Below, piece by piece: positions 17,748 to 26,036 of a DNA stretch of 64,000 nucleotides; position 1 is the stretch's first letter, and each line of letters begins with the position of its first letter. Position numbers and translations under genes: made by a program. The DNA comes from Paragemmobacter amnigenus (GTDB taxonomy: Bacteria; Pseudomonadota; Alphaproteobacteria; Rhodobacterales; Rhodobacteraceae). The notes beneath the pieces were generated by a model. That model was not told the DNA's origin and ran no database searches. It was given only the letters and a program-made list of their open reading frames with translations. The stretch spans positions 62,001 to 126,000 of the forward strand of contig NZ_JAAATX020000010.1 of NCBI RefSeq assembly GCF_009908265.2, read 5' to 3'.

Positions 17748-19096
17748 GGGTCTACGGCGTCATCGGCTGGAAGAATTCCGGCAAGACCAGCCTGATGGAG
17801 CGCCTCGTGGCCGACATCACCGCGCGCGGCTTCACCGTCTCGACCGTGAAACACGTCCATCACGACGTCGACCTCGACCAGCCGGGCAAGGACACCCACC
17901 GCCACCGCATGGCAGGCGCGCGCGAAGTCGTCCTCGCCTCCAAGGACCGCTACGCCCTGATGGTCGAACATCGCGGCCCCGAACCCGACCTCGCCGCCGT
18001 CCTTGCCCGCATGGCCCCCGTCGACCTGATCCTCGTCGAAGGTTACAAGCGCGATGCCCACCGCAAGGTCGAAGTCTGGCGGCGCGAAACCGGCCACGAC
18101 CTGATCCAGACCACCGACCCCCTCGTCCGCGCCGTCGCCACGGACGAAGACCTCACCCTTCCCGTCCCCGTCCTGAACCTGAACGACACGCGCGCCGTAG
18201 CGGATTTCATCCTGACCGAAACCGGCCTCATCGGCCCCCGCCGCATCGACACCGTCGCCATCGTCGACTGGTCCGCCAGCAACGGCCCCGCCCCGCGGCC
18301 TGCGGAAAACACCATCTGGATCGGCACCGCCACCACTGCAGGCACCACCGCGCAGCACTTCCCCACCCGCGCCGCCGCCGAAAGCCACCTGTCGCAGCTG
18401 ATCGAAACCGAACAGGCCGCAGGCCGCCGCCTGCTGATCGGCTGCGACTTCGCCATGGGCTACCCCGCAGGCTTCGCCAAGGCCCTGACCGGCAGCGCCA
18501 ACCCCCGCGCCGTCTGGCAATGGCTGGCCGAAAACCTGACGGACGAAGGCAACGTCAACAACCGCTTCGCCCTTGCCGACCGCATCAACGCGCAGCTTGG
18601 CGACGGCCCCTTCTGGGGACGCCCCCGCACGCTGGACCTGCCGCACCTGCCGGAAACGAAACCCGCCCGCCACGCCTTCGCCGAACACCGCGCCGCCGAA
18701 GGCGCGGTCAAGGGCGCGCAGCCCGTCTGGAAACTCTTCACCACCGGCTCGGTCGGCGGCCAGTCCCTCACCGGCCTGCCCATGATCCACCGCCTGTCCC
18801 AGCGCCCCGGCGTCGCCGTATGGCCCTTCGACCCGATCGACACCGCCCCGACGATCCTCGCCGAAGTCTACCCCTCGCTCCTGCGCGAGGCCGTCGCGCG
18901 CAAGGTCGCGCAGGGCTGGATCACCGACGCGGCACAGGTCACCCTCCTCGCCCGCGCCCTCCTCGCCCTCTCGCACCACAACGCCCTCGCCCCCCTCCTC
19001 CAGACCCCGCCCGATCCCCGTATCGGGGAAGAAGGCTGGATCCTCGGTGCGGGCCACGAAGCCGCCCTGCGCGCGGCGGTCGGGGGGGACGGATGA
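17744..19096 (+). CDS. mobB: MobB fused to a DUF429-like C-terminal domain
   Basis: 450 residues, more than twice the size of ordinary MobB. Residues 1 to about 165 are MobB, a GTP-binding partner of MobA: GWKNSGKTSLMERL is the P-loop, with TVKHVHHDVDLDQPGKDTHR and ILVEGYKRD. From about residue 168 a second domain starts. Its three spaced motifs (TVAIVDWSASNG, LLIGCDFAMGYPAGFAKAL, ILAEVYPSLLRE) recall the DUF429 predicted RNase-H-like fold. The fold call is my inference from motif order. The gene overlaps mobA by four bases and the GNAT gene by four bases. Confidence 0.82.
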   Translation: MRVYGVIGWKNSGKTSLMERLVADITARGFTVSTVKHVHHDVDLDQPGKDTHRHRMAGAREVVLASKDRYALMVEHRGPEPDLAAVLARMAPVDLILVEGYKRDAHRKVEVWRRETGHDLIQTTDPLVRAVATDEDLTLPVPVLNLNDTRAVADFILTETGLIGPRRIDTVAIVDWSASNGPAPRPAENTIWIGTATTAGTTAQHFPTRAAAESHLSQLIETEQAAGRRLLIGCDFAMGYPAGFAKALTGSANPRAVWQWLAENLTDEGNVNNRFALADRINAQLGDGPFWGRPRTLDLPHLPETKPARHAFAEHRAAEGAVKGAQPVWKLFTTGSVGGQSLTGLPMIHRLSQRPGVAVWPFDPIDTAPTILAEVYPSLLREAVARKVAQGWITDAAQVTLLARALLALSHHNALAPLLQTPPDPRIGEEGWILGAGHEAALRAAVGGDG

Positions 19097-19680
19097 CCCC
19101 CGTCTCCATCCGCCACGGCCTGCCCGACCACCTGCGCCCGCAGGCGGCGCTGCTCTACTGGCAGGCCTTCGGCGGCAAACTCGGCCGCGTGCTGGGGCCG
19201 GAACCGCTGGCGCTGGCCTATATCGGCCGCGTCATGCGCGCCGACCAATGCCTCGTCGCGCTCGACCCTGCCGATGCGCTGGTGGGGCTGGCGGGCTTCA
19301 AGACCCGCCACGGCAGCTTTGCCGGCGGGTCCGAATCCGACCTGCGCGCCATCTATGGCCGGATCGGCGGCACATGGCGCGCCTTTGCCCTGCACCTGCT
19401 GGGCCATGACACGGACAGCAGCCGCTTCCTGCTCGACGGCCTCTGCGTCACGCCAAGGGCGCGCGGCCAAGGCATCGGCACCGCCCTTCTGCACGCCATC
19501 ATGGCGCAGGCGCGCAGCAGCGGCTACCAATCGGTCCGGCTGGACGTGGTCGACACCAACCCGCGCGCCCGCGCGCTTTATGAACGCTGCGGCTTCGTGC
19601 TGGACCGCACCGCGGGCATCGGCCCGCTCAGCCTCGTTTTCGGCTTCTCCGCCGCCCACAGCATGGTCCGCAGTCTCTGA
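19093..19680 (+). CDS. GNAT family N-acetyltransferase
   Basis: A 195-residue acetyltransferase. The acetyl-CoA-binding motif A is clear near residues 118-140: [20 protein letters not shown]. Motif B is [20 protein letters not shown] with GFV following. The ATG at 19093 overlaps the mobB stop, making it the third gene of the mobA-mobB operon. The substrate is unknown; its location does not by itself tie it to molybdenum cofactor synthesis. Confidence 0.85.
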   Translation: MTPVSIRHGLPDHLRPQAALLYWQAFGGKLGRVLGPEPLALAYIGRVMRADQCLVALDPADALVGLAGFKTRHGSFAGGSESDLRAIYGRIGGTWRAFALHLLGHDTDSSRFLLDGLCVTPRARGQGIGTALLHAIMAQARSSGYQSVRLDVVDTNPRARALYERCGFVLDRTAGIGPLSLVFGFSAAHSMVRSL

Positions 19681-19840
19681 CCACAGGCCCGCGCGCAACA
19701 GATCGGCCCGCTTCGCTCTGCCGCGGGGCTTTTTCCGTCGAAACCATGTTCAAAATGTCGCATACTTTTGTATGTGTCTGCCGACACGACAGAAGGGCAA
19801 GCCCCGCAAAGGGGCGGAACAAACAACGGGAACCAGTGGA

Positions 19841-20266
19841 ATGCTCAACGAATTCAAGACCTTCATCGCCCGCGGCAACGTGGTCGATCTTGCCGTCGGT
19901 ATCATCATCGGTGCGGCCTTCACGGCCATCGTCAATTCGCTGGTGGGCGACCTGATCAACCCGATCATCGGTCTCATCACCGGCGGCGTCGACTTCTCCA
20001 ACCTCTACATCGACCTGTCCGGCACCAACCCCGCCTCGCTCGCCGCCGCACGCGACGCCGGCGCGCCGGTCTTTGCTTATGGTGCCTTCATCACCGCCGT
20101 GATCAACTTCCTGATCATCGCATGGGTGGTGTTCCTCATCGTCAAGGCGGTCAACAAGCTCAAGGAAGCGACCGCCAGGAAGGAAGAGGCCGCCGCGGCC
20201 GCGGCCCCCGCCGGTCCGACCGAACTGGACATCCTCATGGAAATCCGCGACGCGCTGAAAAAGTGA
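19841..20266 (+). CDS. mscL: Large-conductance mechanosensitive channel
   Basis: Homopentameric inner-membrane channel that opens under high membrane tension during hypo-osmotic shock. It has 141 residues. The N-terminal amphipathic helix and TM1 read [20 protein letters not shown] and [20 protein letters not shown], a near-canonical MscL pattern. TM2 is [20 protein letters not shown]. The C-terminal helix includes [15 protein letters not shown], as usual. The 160-base leader holds two small stem-loops (19761-19774 and 19774-19787) of unknown role. Confidence 0.95.
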   Translation: MLNEFKTFIARGNVVDLAVGIIIGAAFTAIVNSLVGDLINPIIGLITGGVDFSNLYIDLSGTNPASLAAARDAGAPVFAYGAFITAVINFLIIAWVVFLIVKAVNKLKEATARKEEAAAAAAPAGPTELDILMEIRDALKK

Positions 20267-20275
20267 CGCGCCCCC

Positions 20276-20298
20276 GCCACGGGCCACCGGCCCGTGGC
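20276..20298. terminator. Bidirectional hairpin between mscL and GAF gene
   Basis: Perfect ten-pair stem GCCACGGGCC / GGCCCGTGGC with loop ACC, placed between two convergent genes. No T-run follows on either strand, so it may stabilise 3' ends or aid Rho-dependent termination. Confidence 0.5.
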
Positions 20299-20303
20299 AC
20301 GCC

Positions 20304-20768
20304 TCAGCGCCGCCAGCCCTCGATCAGGCCCAGCGCGCCCCGCGCGATACCGCCCATCACCGTCTCGGCCCCGATCTGCGCCTCGGCCAGCAGACGCAGG
20401 CGGTGCAGGATCGCCCGCTCGTCCGGCGCGAACGCCTCCTCTCCCCGCCGCGCCAGCAACAGCATCCCGCGCTGCGCCTCGCCCGCGGCCACGGGCACGC
20501 ACAGCACTGCCCCGATCCCCGCCGCCAGCGGTTCCGCCAGCAGCGCGGCCTCCGGACCGTGCCATTCCTCCGGCCCGTTCCCCGCAGGCAAGGCGGGAAA
20601 GCTGAACACCTCCGCCCCTGTCCCGCTTGCGCCCATCACATGGTGCATCCCCCCGCAGACCAGCGTGACCACCGCCACATCCGCCCGCACCGCCACCACC
20701 GCCAGCGCGCAGATATCATCCAGCGTCCGGCTCCGGCCCGCCCTGATCCCGACCACGCTCCCGCCCAT
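20304..20768 (-). CDS. GAF-like single-domain protein A
   Basis: A 154-residue protein consisting almost only of one GAF-like domain: TLDDICALAVVAVRADVAVV opens it, IGAVLCVPVAAGEAQRGMLL is the core strand region, and AFAPDERAILHRLRLLAEAQ is the closing helix. No output domain, DNA-binding domain or signal peptide is present. It lies three bases downstream of a second GAF-like gene whose C-terminal part is similar, including a shared L-AEAQI/GEAQI segment and an A-x5-hydrophobic tail ending in G-x-R. This suggests tandem duplication. The ligand is unknown. Confidence 0.6.
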   Translation of the reverse strand: MGGSVVGIRAGRSRTLDDICALAVVAVRADVAVVTLVCGGMHHVMGASGTGAEVFSFPALPAGNGPEEWHGPEAALLAEPLAAGIGAVLCVPVAAGEAQRGMLLLARRGEEAFAPDERAILHRLRLLAEAQIGAETVMGGIARGALGLIEGWRR

Positions 20769-20771
20769 CGC

Positions 20772-21296
20772 TCAGCCCCGCATCCCGTCCAGATGCCGAA
20801 AGGCATCCTGCGCCAGACGCGCCAGCGTCATCTCGGTCCGGATCTGCGCCTCGCCCAGCCCCGCAAGGCGCCGCACCAGATCGCGCTGCCGGTCGGTGAA
20901 CGCCGCGACCGGCCCGCGCCACGCGATCCCGAACATACCCACCATCTCGCCGTCATGGTGCAGCGGCGACAGGATCGCCGCGCCCATCCGCTCCAGCCGT
21001 CCGTCCACCATCGGATGCGCCGCCGTCGCCACATCCCCCGCCATATCCGGCAAAAGCATCAGGTCCCGCCGCCCCGCCACGGGCCCGCCGATCCGCGGGA
21101 AGACCGTCACATCGGTCCCCGCCCGCCCCACGATCCGGTGCTGCCGGTCATCGACCACCGTGCAGAGCGCCAGATCCGCCCCCGCCGCCCGCATCCCGAT
21201 CTCGCACAGCGCATCCAGCACCGCGCCGGGCAGCACGGTCTGCAGACGGTGGACAACCCGCAATCGCCGCAGGTGGGACGGTATGGCAATGTTCAT
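20772..21296 (-). CDS. GAF-like single-domain protein B
   Basis: A 174-residue paralogue of the following gene. The core runs LDALCEIGMRAAGADLALCT, GRAGTDVTVFPRIGG, MGAAILSPLHHDGEMVGMFG and AFTDRQRDLVRRLAGLGEAQ. The start chosen is the ATG at 21296 (MNIAIPSHLRRLR); the frame remains open upstream without a good start. Like its neighbour it has no output domain. Two GAF-only proteins made together could act as a heteromeric ligand or redox sensor for a separate partner. About 180 bases separate it from the ald stop. Confidence 0.6.
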   Translation of the reverse strand: MNIAIPSHLRRLRVVHRLQTVLPGAVLDALCEIGMRAAGADLALCTVVDDRQHRIVGRAGTDVTVFPRIGGPVAGRRDLMLLPDMAGDVATAAHPMVDGRLERMGAAILSPLHHDGEMVGMFGIAWRGPVAAFTDRQRDLVRRLAGLGEAQIRTEMTLARLAQDAFRHLDGMRG

Positions 21297-21477
21297 CGCA
21301 GTGGCTTTCGTGCAGGGATGGTCTGACGCAGCGCGGCACAACCGGAAAACGGCACCGCAACACCCTGCCCCGTCCCGCACCGAAAGTGTAATGGCACAGG
21401 TGGATGGACCCCATCCGTCCGCATGTAGAAACCGCCAAAGGCGTCCCTCCGGCGGTTTCAACTCCGCGTGAGCTTGC

Positions 21478-22596
21478 TCAGATCGCCAGCGCCTCTTCCG
21501 GTGTGATCGACGGCAGCCCCAGCGCCGCCCCCACCGCCGCATAGGTCAGCTTGCCCTTGTGCGTGTTCAGCCCCGCCATCAGATGCCGGTCCTCGGCGCA
21601 GGCGCGCTTCCACCCCTTGTCGGCCAGCGCCAGCATGAAGGGCATCGTCGCATTGCCCAGCGCCATGGTGGACGTGCGCGCCACCGCGCCGGGCATGTTC
21701 GCCACGCAGTAATGCAGGATGCCGTCCACCTCGTAGATCGGGTCCTGATGCGTCGTCGCGCGGCTCGTCTCGAAACAGCCGCCCTGGTCGATCGCCACAT
21801 CGACGATCGCCGCGCCGGGTTTCATCGTCTTCAACTGCGCCCGCGTCACCAGCTTCGGCGCGGCGGCCCCGGGGATCAGCACCGCCCCGATCACCATGTC
21901 CGCCTCCGCCACCAGTTCCGCCGTCAGCCCCGCACTGGCGTAACCCGTCTTCACCGTCCCGTGGAAGATGTCGTCCAGATAGCGCAGCCGCGGCACCGAC
22001 CGGTCAAGGATGGTGACATCCGCCCCCATCCCCGCCGCCACGCGCGCCGCCTGCGCGCCCACGACCCCGCCACCGATGACCAGCACCTTCGCGGGCAGCA
22101 CGCCCGGCACGCCCCCGAGCAACACGCCCCGCCCGCCATTGGCCTTCTGCAAGGTCCAGGCGCCCACCTGCGGCGCCAGCCGCCCCGCCACCTCGGACAT
22201 CGGCGCCAGCAGGGGCAGCCCGCCCCTGTCATCCGTCACCGTCTCATAGGCAATCGCCGTCACGCCCGACGTCAGCAGGTCCTTCGTCTGCTCCGGATCG
22301 GGGGCAAGGTGCAGATAGGTGAACAGCACCTGCCCCTCGCGCAGCCGCGCGCGCTCCACCGCCTGCGGCTCCTTCACCTTCACGATCATCTCGGACTTGG
22401 CAAAGACCTCCGCCGCATCGGCCGCGATCCTCGCCCCCGCCGCGATGTAATCGGCATCGGCAAAGCCCGAACCCACGCCCGCGCCGGTCTCCACCAGCAC
22501 CTCGTGCCCATGCGCCACCGCCTCGCGCGCGGCTATGGGCGTCATGCCCACGCGGAATTCCTGCGGCTTGATCTCCTTGGGGCAACCGATCTTCAT
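21478..22596 (-). CDS. ald: Alanine dehydrogenase
   Basis: NAD-dependent interconversion of L-alanine and pyruvate plus ammonia. At 372 residues it has the family length. [20 protein letters not shown] holds the N-terminal signature, VIVKVKEPQ-type sequence appears as [16 protein letters not shown], and the NAD-binding Rossmann loop is [20 protein letters not shown]. The catalytic-region [12 protein letters not shown] and the [19 protein letters not shown] motif are present. The start at 22596 is preceded by AGGGAG. It diverges from an Lrp-family regulator gene, the usual arrangement for ald control. Confidence 0.95.
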   Translation of the reverse strand: MKIGCPKEIKPQEFRVGMTPIAAREAVAHGHEVLVETGAGVGSGFADADYIAAGARIAADAAEVFAKSEMIVKVKEPQAVERARLREGQVLFTYLHLAPDPEQTKDLLTSGVTAIAYETVTDDRGGLPLLAPMSEVAGRLAPQVGAWTLQKANGGRGVLLGGVPGVLPAKVLVIGGGVVGAQAARVAAGMGADVTILDRSVPRLRYLDDIFHGTVKTGYASAGLTAELVAEADMVIGAVLIPGAAAPKLVTRAQLKTMKPGAAIVDVAIDQGGCFETSRATTHQDPIYEVDGILHYCVANMPGAVARTSTMALGNATMPFMLALADKGWKRACAEDRHLMAGLNTHKGKLTYAAVGAALGLPSITPEEALAI

Positions 22597-22748
22597 TCTC
22601 TCTCTCCCTGACGGGCCTCTCTGGACGGGCCCTGTGGGGAAAGTCTCGGTCACATCCGGTGCAATTGCTTTGAATTCTGCATGACGCACCCCCGCCCCTG
22701 CGGTAGATTCTGCCGCAATCGCGCCCTTGGACGAAAGGTTCTCCTGCA

Positions 22749-23210
22749 ATGTCAGAACTCGACGCAACCGACCGCCGCATCCTGACCGTTCTGCAAAAGG
22801 AAGGCCGCATCACCAATGCCGAACTTTCCGAACGCGTGAACCTCTCCCCCTCCGCCTGCCACCGCCGCACCCAGCGGCTCGAGGAAGAGGGGTTCATCGC
22901 CGCCTATGTGGCCCTCCTCGACCCCCGCCGCCTTGGCCGCCCCACCACCGTCTTCGTCGAGATCACCCTGCAAGGTCAGGCCGACGACCTCCTCGACGCC
23001 TTCGAACGCGAGGTGGCGAAGATCCCCGACATCCTCGAATGCCACCTGATGGCCGGTCAGGCCGATTACCTCCTGAAAATCCTCGCACAGGACACCGAGG
23101 ATTTCGCCCGCATCCACCGCCAATACCTCTCGCGCCTGCCCGGCGTGCGGCAGATGCATTCCTCCTTCGCGCTCAGAACCGTGGTGCAGACGACAGCGCT
23201 CGCCGTGTAG
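22749..23210 (+). CDS. Lrp/AsnC family transcriptional regulator
   Basis: A 153-residue regulator. The N-terminal HTH is [20 protein letters not shown] followed by [20 protein letters not shown]. The C-terminal RAM ligand-binding domain includes [40 protein letters not shown] and the final [16 protein letters not shown]. It is divergent from ald across 152 bases and probably activates ald in response to alanine or another amino acid, as AldR/BkdR-type proteins do in related bacteria (inference). Confidence 0.92.
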   Translation: MSELDATDRRILTVLQKEGRITNAELSERVNLSPSACHRRTQRLEEEGFIAAYVALLDPRRLGRPTTVFVEITLQGQADDLLDAFEREVAKIPDILECHLMAGQADYLLKILAQDTEDFARIHRQYLSRLPGVRQMHSSFALRTVVQTTALAV

Positions 23211-23235
23211 GTCAGGACCACACTCCGGACCGCCC

Positions 23236-23256
23236 GTCCCGGGCTTGACCCGGGAC
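23236..23256. repeat. Alphaproteobacterial palindromic repeat
   Basis: Perfect eight-pair inverted repeat GTCCCGGG / CCCGGGAC around CTTGA, 25 bases after the lrp-family stop. This exact style of hairpin is, to my knowledge, a widespread dispersed repeat in alphaproteobacterial genomes. It may also help end the upstream transcript, although no T-run follows. Confidence 0.6.
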
Positions 23257-23328
23257 CCCTTCCCGCCGCCGCAAAGCCCCGGGTTCGGCACGGTGCGCGT
23301 CGTAACCGTCACACCGCCGTTACAACCC

Positions 23329-23344
23329 TTCGATATTTCTCGAA
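23329..23344. promoter_or_regulatory. Candidate ArsR operator
   Basis: Inverted repeat TTCGA-TATTTC-TCGAA ending two bases before the arsR ATG. The position and A/T-rich centre suit autorepression. There is no clear ribosome binding site between it and the ATG, so the transcript may be leaderless or have a very short leader. Confidence 0.4.
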
Positions 23345-23346
23345 TC

Positions 23347-23676
23347 ATGGAAATTACACACGCCCTCCACAGCTTCGACGCCCTCGCGCATCCCGTGCGC
23401 CTCGCCGCGCTGCGCCTGACGATCCGCCACGCCCCCGATGGCCTTGCCGCAGGCGACATCGCCGACACCCTTGCGATCCCGCCCTCCAGCCTGTCGCCCC
23501 ACCTCGCGCGGCTTCACCGCGCGGGCCTCCTGATCCGGACCCGCCACGGCCGCACCCTGCGCTACCGCGCCGACATGGCCCGCCTTCGCGCCCTGACCGG
23601 CTGGCTCGCGCAGGATTGCTGCGGCGGCTCGCCCGAAACCTGCGCCCCCCTCCTCGACGCACTCCCCTGCCCATGA
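23347..23676 (+). CDS. arsR: ArsR/SmtB family arsenic-responsive repressor
   Basis: A 109-residue winged-helix repressor. DALAHPVRLAALRLTIRHAP opens the fold, and the recognition helix region is IPPSSLSPHLARLHRAGLLI. Cysteines cluster at the C-terminus: Cys91, Cys92 and Cys99 in QDCCGGSPETCA, with Cys108 near the end. This is like the As(III)-binding triad of Acidithiobacillus-type ArsR rather than the CVC site in the DNA-binding helix. It is first in a three-gene operon with four-base overlaps, and a dyad just before its start may be its operator. Confidence 0.88.
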   Translation: MEITHALHSFDALAHPVRLAALRLTIRHAPDGLAAGDIADTLAIPPSSLSPHLARLHRAGLLIRTRHGRTLRYRADMARLRALTGWLAQDCCGGSPETCAPLLDALPCP

Positions 23677-24182
23677 AGGCCATGATGCAAGACCCCCTGA
23701 CCATCCTCATCCTCTGCACCGGCAATTCCGCCCGCTCCATCATGGGCGAGGCGATCCTCAACCGCGTGGGCCAAGGCCGCTTCCGCGCCTTCTCCGCCGG
23801 ATCGCAACCCAAGGGCGAACCCCACCCCCTCGCCCTGAACCTTCTGGCCCGCGAAGGCCATGACACCGCCTTCGCCCGTTCCAAAAGCTGGGACGAATTC
23901 GCCGGACCTGACGCGCCCGCCCTCGACCTTGTCATCACGGTCTGCGACTCTGCGGCGGGCGAGACCTGCCCCTACTGGCCCGGCGCACCGATCACCGCCC
24001 ATTGGGGCATCCCCGACCCCGCCGCCGCCACGGGAACCGAAGCCGAACGCGCCCTCGCCTTCGCCACCGCCTATGCCCAGCTCACCCGCCGCGCGCTGGC
24101 GCTGGCCGCCCTCCCCCTCGCCACACTCGACCGCGCGGCACAGACCGCGGCCATCCGCGCCATCGGACGCCTGCCCGAATGA
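23673..24182 (+). CDS. arsC: Arsenate reductase, thioredoxin-type (LMW phosphatase fold)
   Basis: Reduces arsenate to arsenite. It is a 169-residue protein with the low-molecular-weight phosphatase P-loop CTGNSARS beginning at Cys15 (CX5R). The resolving cysteines lie in TVCDSAAGETCPYWPG at Cys91 and Cys99, near the spacing in thioredoxin-coupled ArsC. The ATG at 23673 overlaps the arsR stop; a longer frame from 23616 has no good start. Together with the downstream aquaporin it makes a reduce-and-release detoxification route. Confidence 0.9.
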   Translation: MKAMMQDPLTILILCTGNSARSIMGEAILNRVGQGRFRAFSAGSQPKGEPHPLALNLLAREGHDTAFARSKSWDEFAGPDAPALDLVITVCDSAAGETCPYWPGAPITAHWGIPDPAAATGTEAERALAFATAYAQLTRRALALAALPLATLDRAAQTAAIRAIGRLPE

Positions 24183-24847
24183 TCCCCGCCACGCCCCGCA
24201 GCCTGAGTGCCGAAGCCCTCGGCACCGCCCTCCTCGTCACCGCGGTCGTGGGCTCCGGCATCATGGCGCAGGGATTGACGCAGGACACTGCCCTCGCCCT
24301 TCTGGCCAATGCCATCGCCACGGGCACGGCCCTTGTCGTCCTGATAACCATCTTCGCCCCCGTCTCGGGCGCGCAGTTCAACCCGGTCGTCACCCTGATG
24401 CTCGCCCTGCGCCGCGAAGTCACCCCCGCCGCCGCCACGGCCTTTGCCGCGGCCCAGATCGCGGGCGGCGCCCTTGGCACGCTTCTCGCCCATGCCATGT
24501 TCGACCAGCCGCTCTGGCAGCAGGCCAGCACGGCGCGCATCGGCCCCCATCTCTGGCTGGCCGAAGCCCTCGCCACCGCCACCCTCCTCCTCGCCATCCT
24601 CGGGGCCCGCGCGGCAGGGGCCAATGTCGCGCTGGTCGTGGCCGCCCAGATCACCGCCGCCTACTGGTTCACCGCCTCCACCAGCTTCGCCAACCCCGCC
24701 GTCACGCTGGCGCGCACCCTGACCGACAGCTTCGCAGGCATTCGCCCCGCCGACGCCCCTGCCTTCCTCGCCGCCCAGATCGCCGCCGCGCTCCTCGCCA
24801 CCGCCCTCGGTGGCTGGCTCTTCCGCGCGGCCCCGCATCCGGACTGA
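24179..24847 (+). CDS. Aquaglyceroporin of the arsenic operon (AqpS-like)
   Basis: MIP-family channel of 222 residues with about six membrane helices. The two half-helix pore motifs are present, but the first reads FNPVVTL (NPV instead of NPA), while the second is FANPAVTLAR. It overlaps arsC by ATGA. In Sinorhizobium meliloti AqpS releases arsenite made by ArsC, and the same logic is inferred here. No ArsB or Acr3 pump is encoded nearby. Confidence 0.82.
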   Translation: MIPATPRSLSAEALGTALLVTAVVGSGIMAQGLTQDTALALLANAIATGTALVVLITIFAPVSGAQFNPVVTLMLALRREVTPAAATAFAAAQIAGGALGTLLAHAMFDQPLWQQASTARIGPHLWLAEALATATLLLAILGARAAGANVALVVAAQITAAYWFTASTSFANPAVTLARTLTDSFAGIRPADAPAFLAAQIAAALLATALGGWLFRAAPHPD

Positions 24848-24867
24848 ACCCGCCCCTGCCCCGTTGG

Positions 24868-24909
24868 ACAAATATCCTGCGGGGGGTCCGGGGGGCGCAA
24901 AGCCCCCCG
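24868..24909. repeat. Dispersed G-rich stem-loop repeat, copy 2
   Basis: ACAAATATCCTGC, then GGGGGGTC and a stem-loop CGGGGGGC / GCCCCCCG at 24889-24909. It matches copy 1 at 7208-7244 in order and in most bases. It lies 21 bases after the aquaporin stop. Confidence 0.6.
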
Positions 24910-24945
24910 TGCGCCACCCGCCGCCCCGCACCGCCGCAGGAAATG

Positions 24946-24972
24946 AAAAACCCCCGGCCTCGCGGACGGGGG
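24946..24972 (-). terminator. Rho-independent terminator of rpsU
   Basis: Read on the minus strand: CCCCCG stem, a loop, CGGGGG, then TTTTT. It is 41 bases after the rpsU stop. Confidence 0.8.
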
Positions 24973-25013
24973 TTGATCGGGCGGGCATCGCTGCCCCAGT
25001 GTTCGCAAACGCC

Positions 25014-25220
25014 TTAAAGGGCGCCTTCGCGCTGCGCCTTCTTGCGCGCGAGCTTGCGCGCACGGCGGACCGCTTCGGCTTGTTCGCGTGCTTTCTTGAC
25101 GGACGGTTTCTCGAAATGCTGCTTAAGCTTCATTTCACGGAAAACGCCTTCGCGCTGAAGCTTTTTCTTCAGGGCACGGAGAGCCTGTTCGACGTTATTG
25201 TCGCGGACGCTGACCTGCAT
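25014..25220 (-). CDS. rpsU: 30S ribosomal protein S21
   Basis: Small-subunit protein needed for early translation initiation. It has 68 residues: [20 protein letters not shown], followed by [20 protein letters not shown] and a strongly basic alternating tail. The ATG at 25220 follows a minus-strand AGGAAGG. The gene is monocistronic with its own terminator, and diverges from the COQ9-like gene. Confidence 0.95.
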   Translation of the reverse strand: MQVSVRDNNVEQALRALKKKLQREGVFREMKLKQHFEKPSVKKAREQAEAVRRARKLARKKAQREGAL

Positions 25221-25328
25221 GTGGTTGTCACCACCTTCCTAAGTTAGAGTTGCACTACAGTGTGCAGGCGCGCGCCCTATAACAAAGCCAAAGCGCCCTG
25301 TCCACCGATGCCCGCGAAGGAGTCCGCC

Positions 25329-26033
25329 ATGGAACACCAGACCACCCCCGAAAACGCCCGCGACGCGGTGCTTTCCGCGGCTTTGCCCCATGTTCCCTTC
25401 GACGGCTGGTCCGAAACCACCCTGCGCGCCGCCATCACCGATTCGGGCGTGGCCGAAGGATTGGCCCGCGCCCTCTTCCCCCGCGGCGGGATCGACCTCG
25501 CCGTGGCCTTCCACAAGGACGGCGACGCACGGATGCGCGACACCCTCGCCGCCACCGACCTGTCGCAGATGCGCTTCCGCGACCGCATCGCCTTCGCCAT
25601 CCGCACCCGTCTGGACCTTGTGGACGACCGCGAACTCGTCCGCCGCGGCACCACGCTCTTCGCCCTGCCGCAGCACGCCCCCGAAGGCGCGCGCCTGATC
25701 TGGGGCACCGCCGACGCCATCTGGACCGCCCTCGGCGACACCACCCGCGATCTCAACTGGTATTCCAAACGCGCCACGCTGTCGGCTGTCTACGGCTCCA
25801 CCGTCCTCTACTGGCTGGGCGATGACAGCCTCGGCCATCAGGCGACGTGGGACTTCCTCGACCGCCGCATCGCCGACGTGATGCAGATCGAATCGCTCAA
25901 GGCCAAACTGCGCGAAAACCCCTTGGGCAAGGCCATCCTTGCAGGCCCCGCCAAGGTGATGGAGAAATGGCGCGTCCCCACGGTCCCCGACGACCTGCCG
26001 GGCAAGATGATGGACCGCTTCCGCCAAGGATAA
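25329..26033 (+). CDS. COQ9 family protein
   Basis: A 234-residue TetR-like-fold protein of the COQ9 family, a lipid-binding partner in ubiquinone biosynthesis. It has the typical VLSAALPHVPFDGWSETTLR start, ALFPRGGIDLAVAFHKDGDA, and LNWYSKRATLSAVYGSTVLY with WLGDDS, followed by the FLDRRIADVM helix. The start at 25329 follows GAAGGAG with good spacing; an ATG at 25308 is the alternative. The next gene, a quinone oxidoreductase, follows after three bases. Confidence 0.88.
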   Translation: MEHQTTPENARDAVLSAALPHVPFDGWSETTLRAAITDSGVAEGLARALFPRGGIDLAVAFHKDGDARMRDTLAATDLSQMRFRDRIAFAIRTRLDLVDDRELVRRGTTLFALPQHAPEGARLIWGTADAIWTALGDTTRDLNWYSKRATLSAVYGSTVLYWLGDDSLGHQATWDFLDRRIADVMQIESLKAKLRENPLGKAILAGPAKVMEKWRVPTVPDDLPGKMMDRFRQG

Positions 26034-26036
26034 CCG

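Noticed and set aside
17099-19057. A 652-codon open frame on the minus strand
   Set aside because: It is antisense to mobA and mobB, whose motifs are unambiguous; the translation is Gly/Asp/Val-rich without domains.
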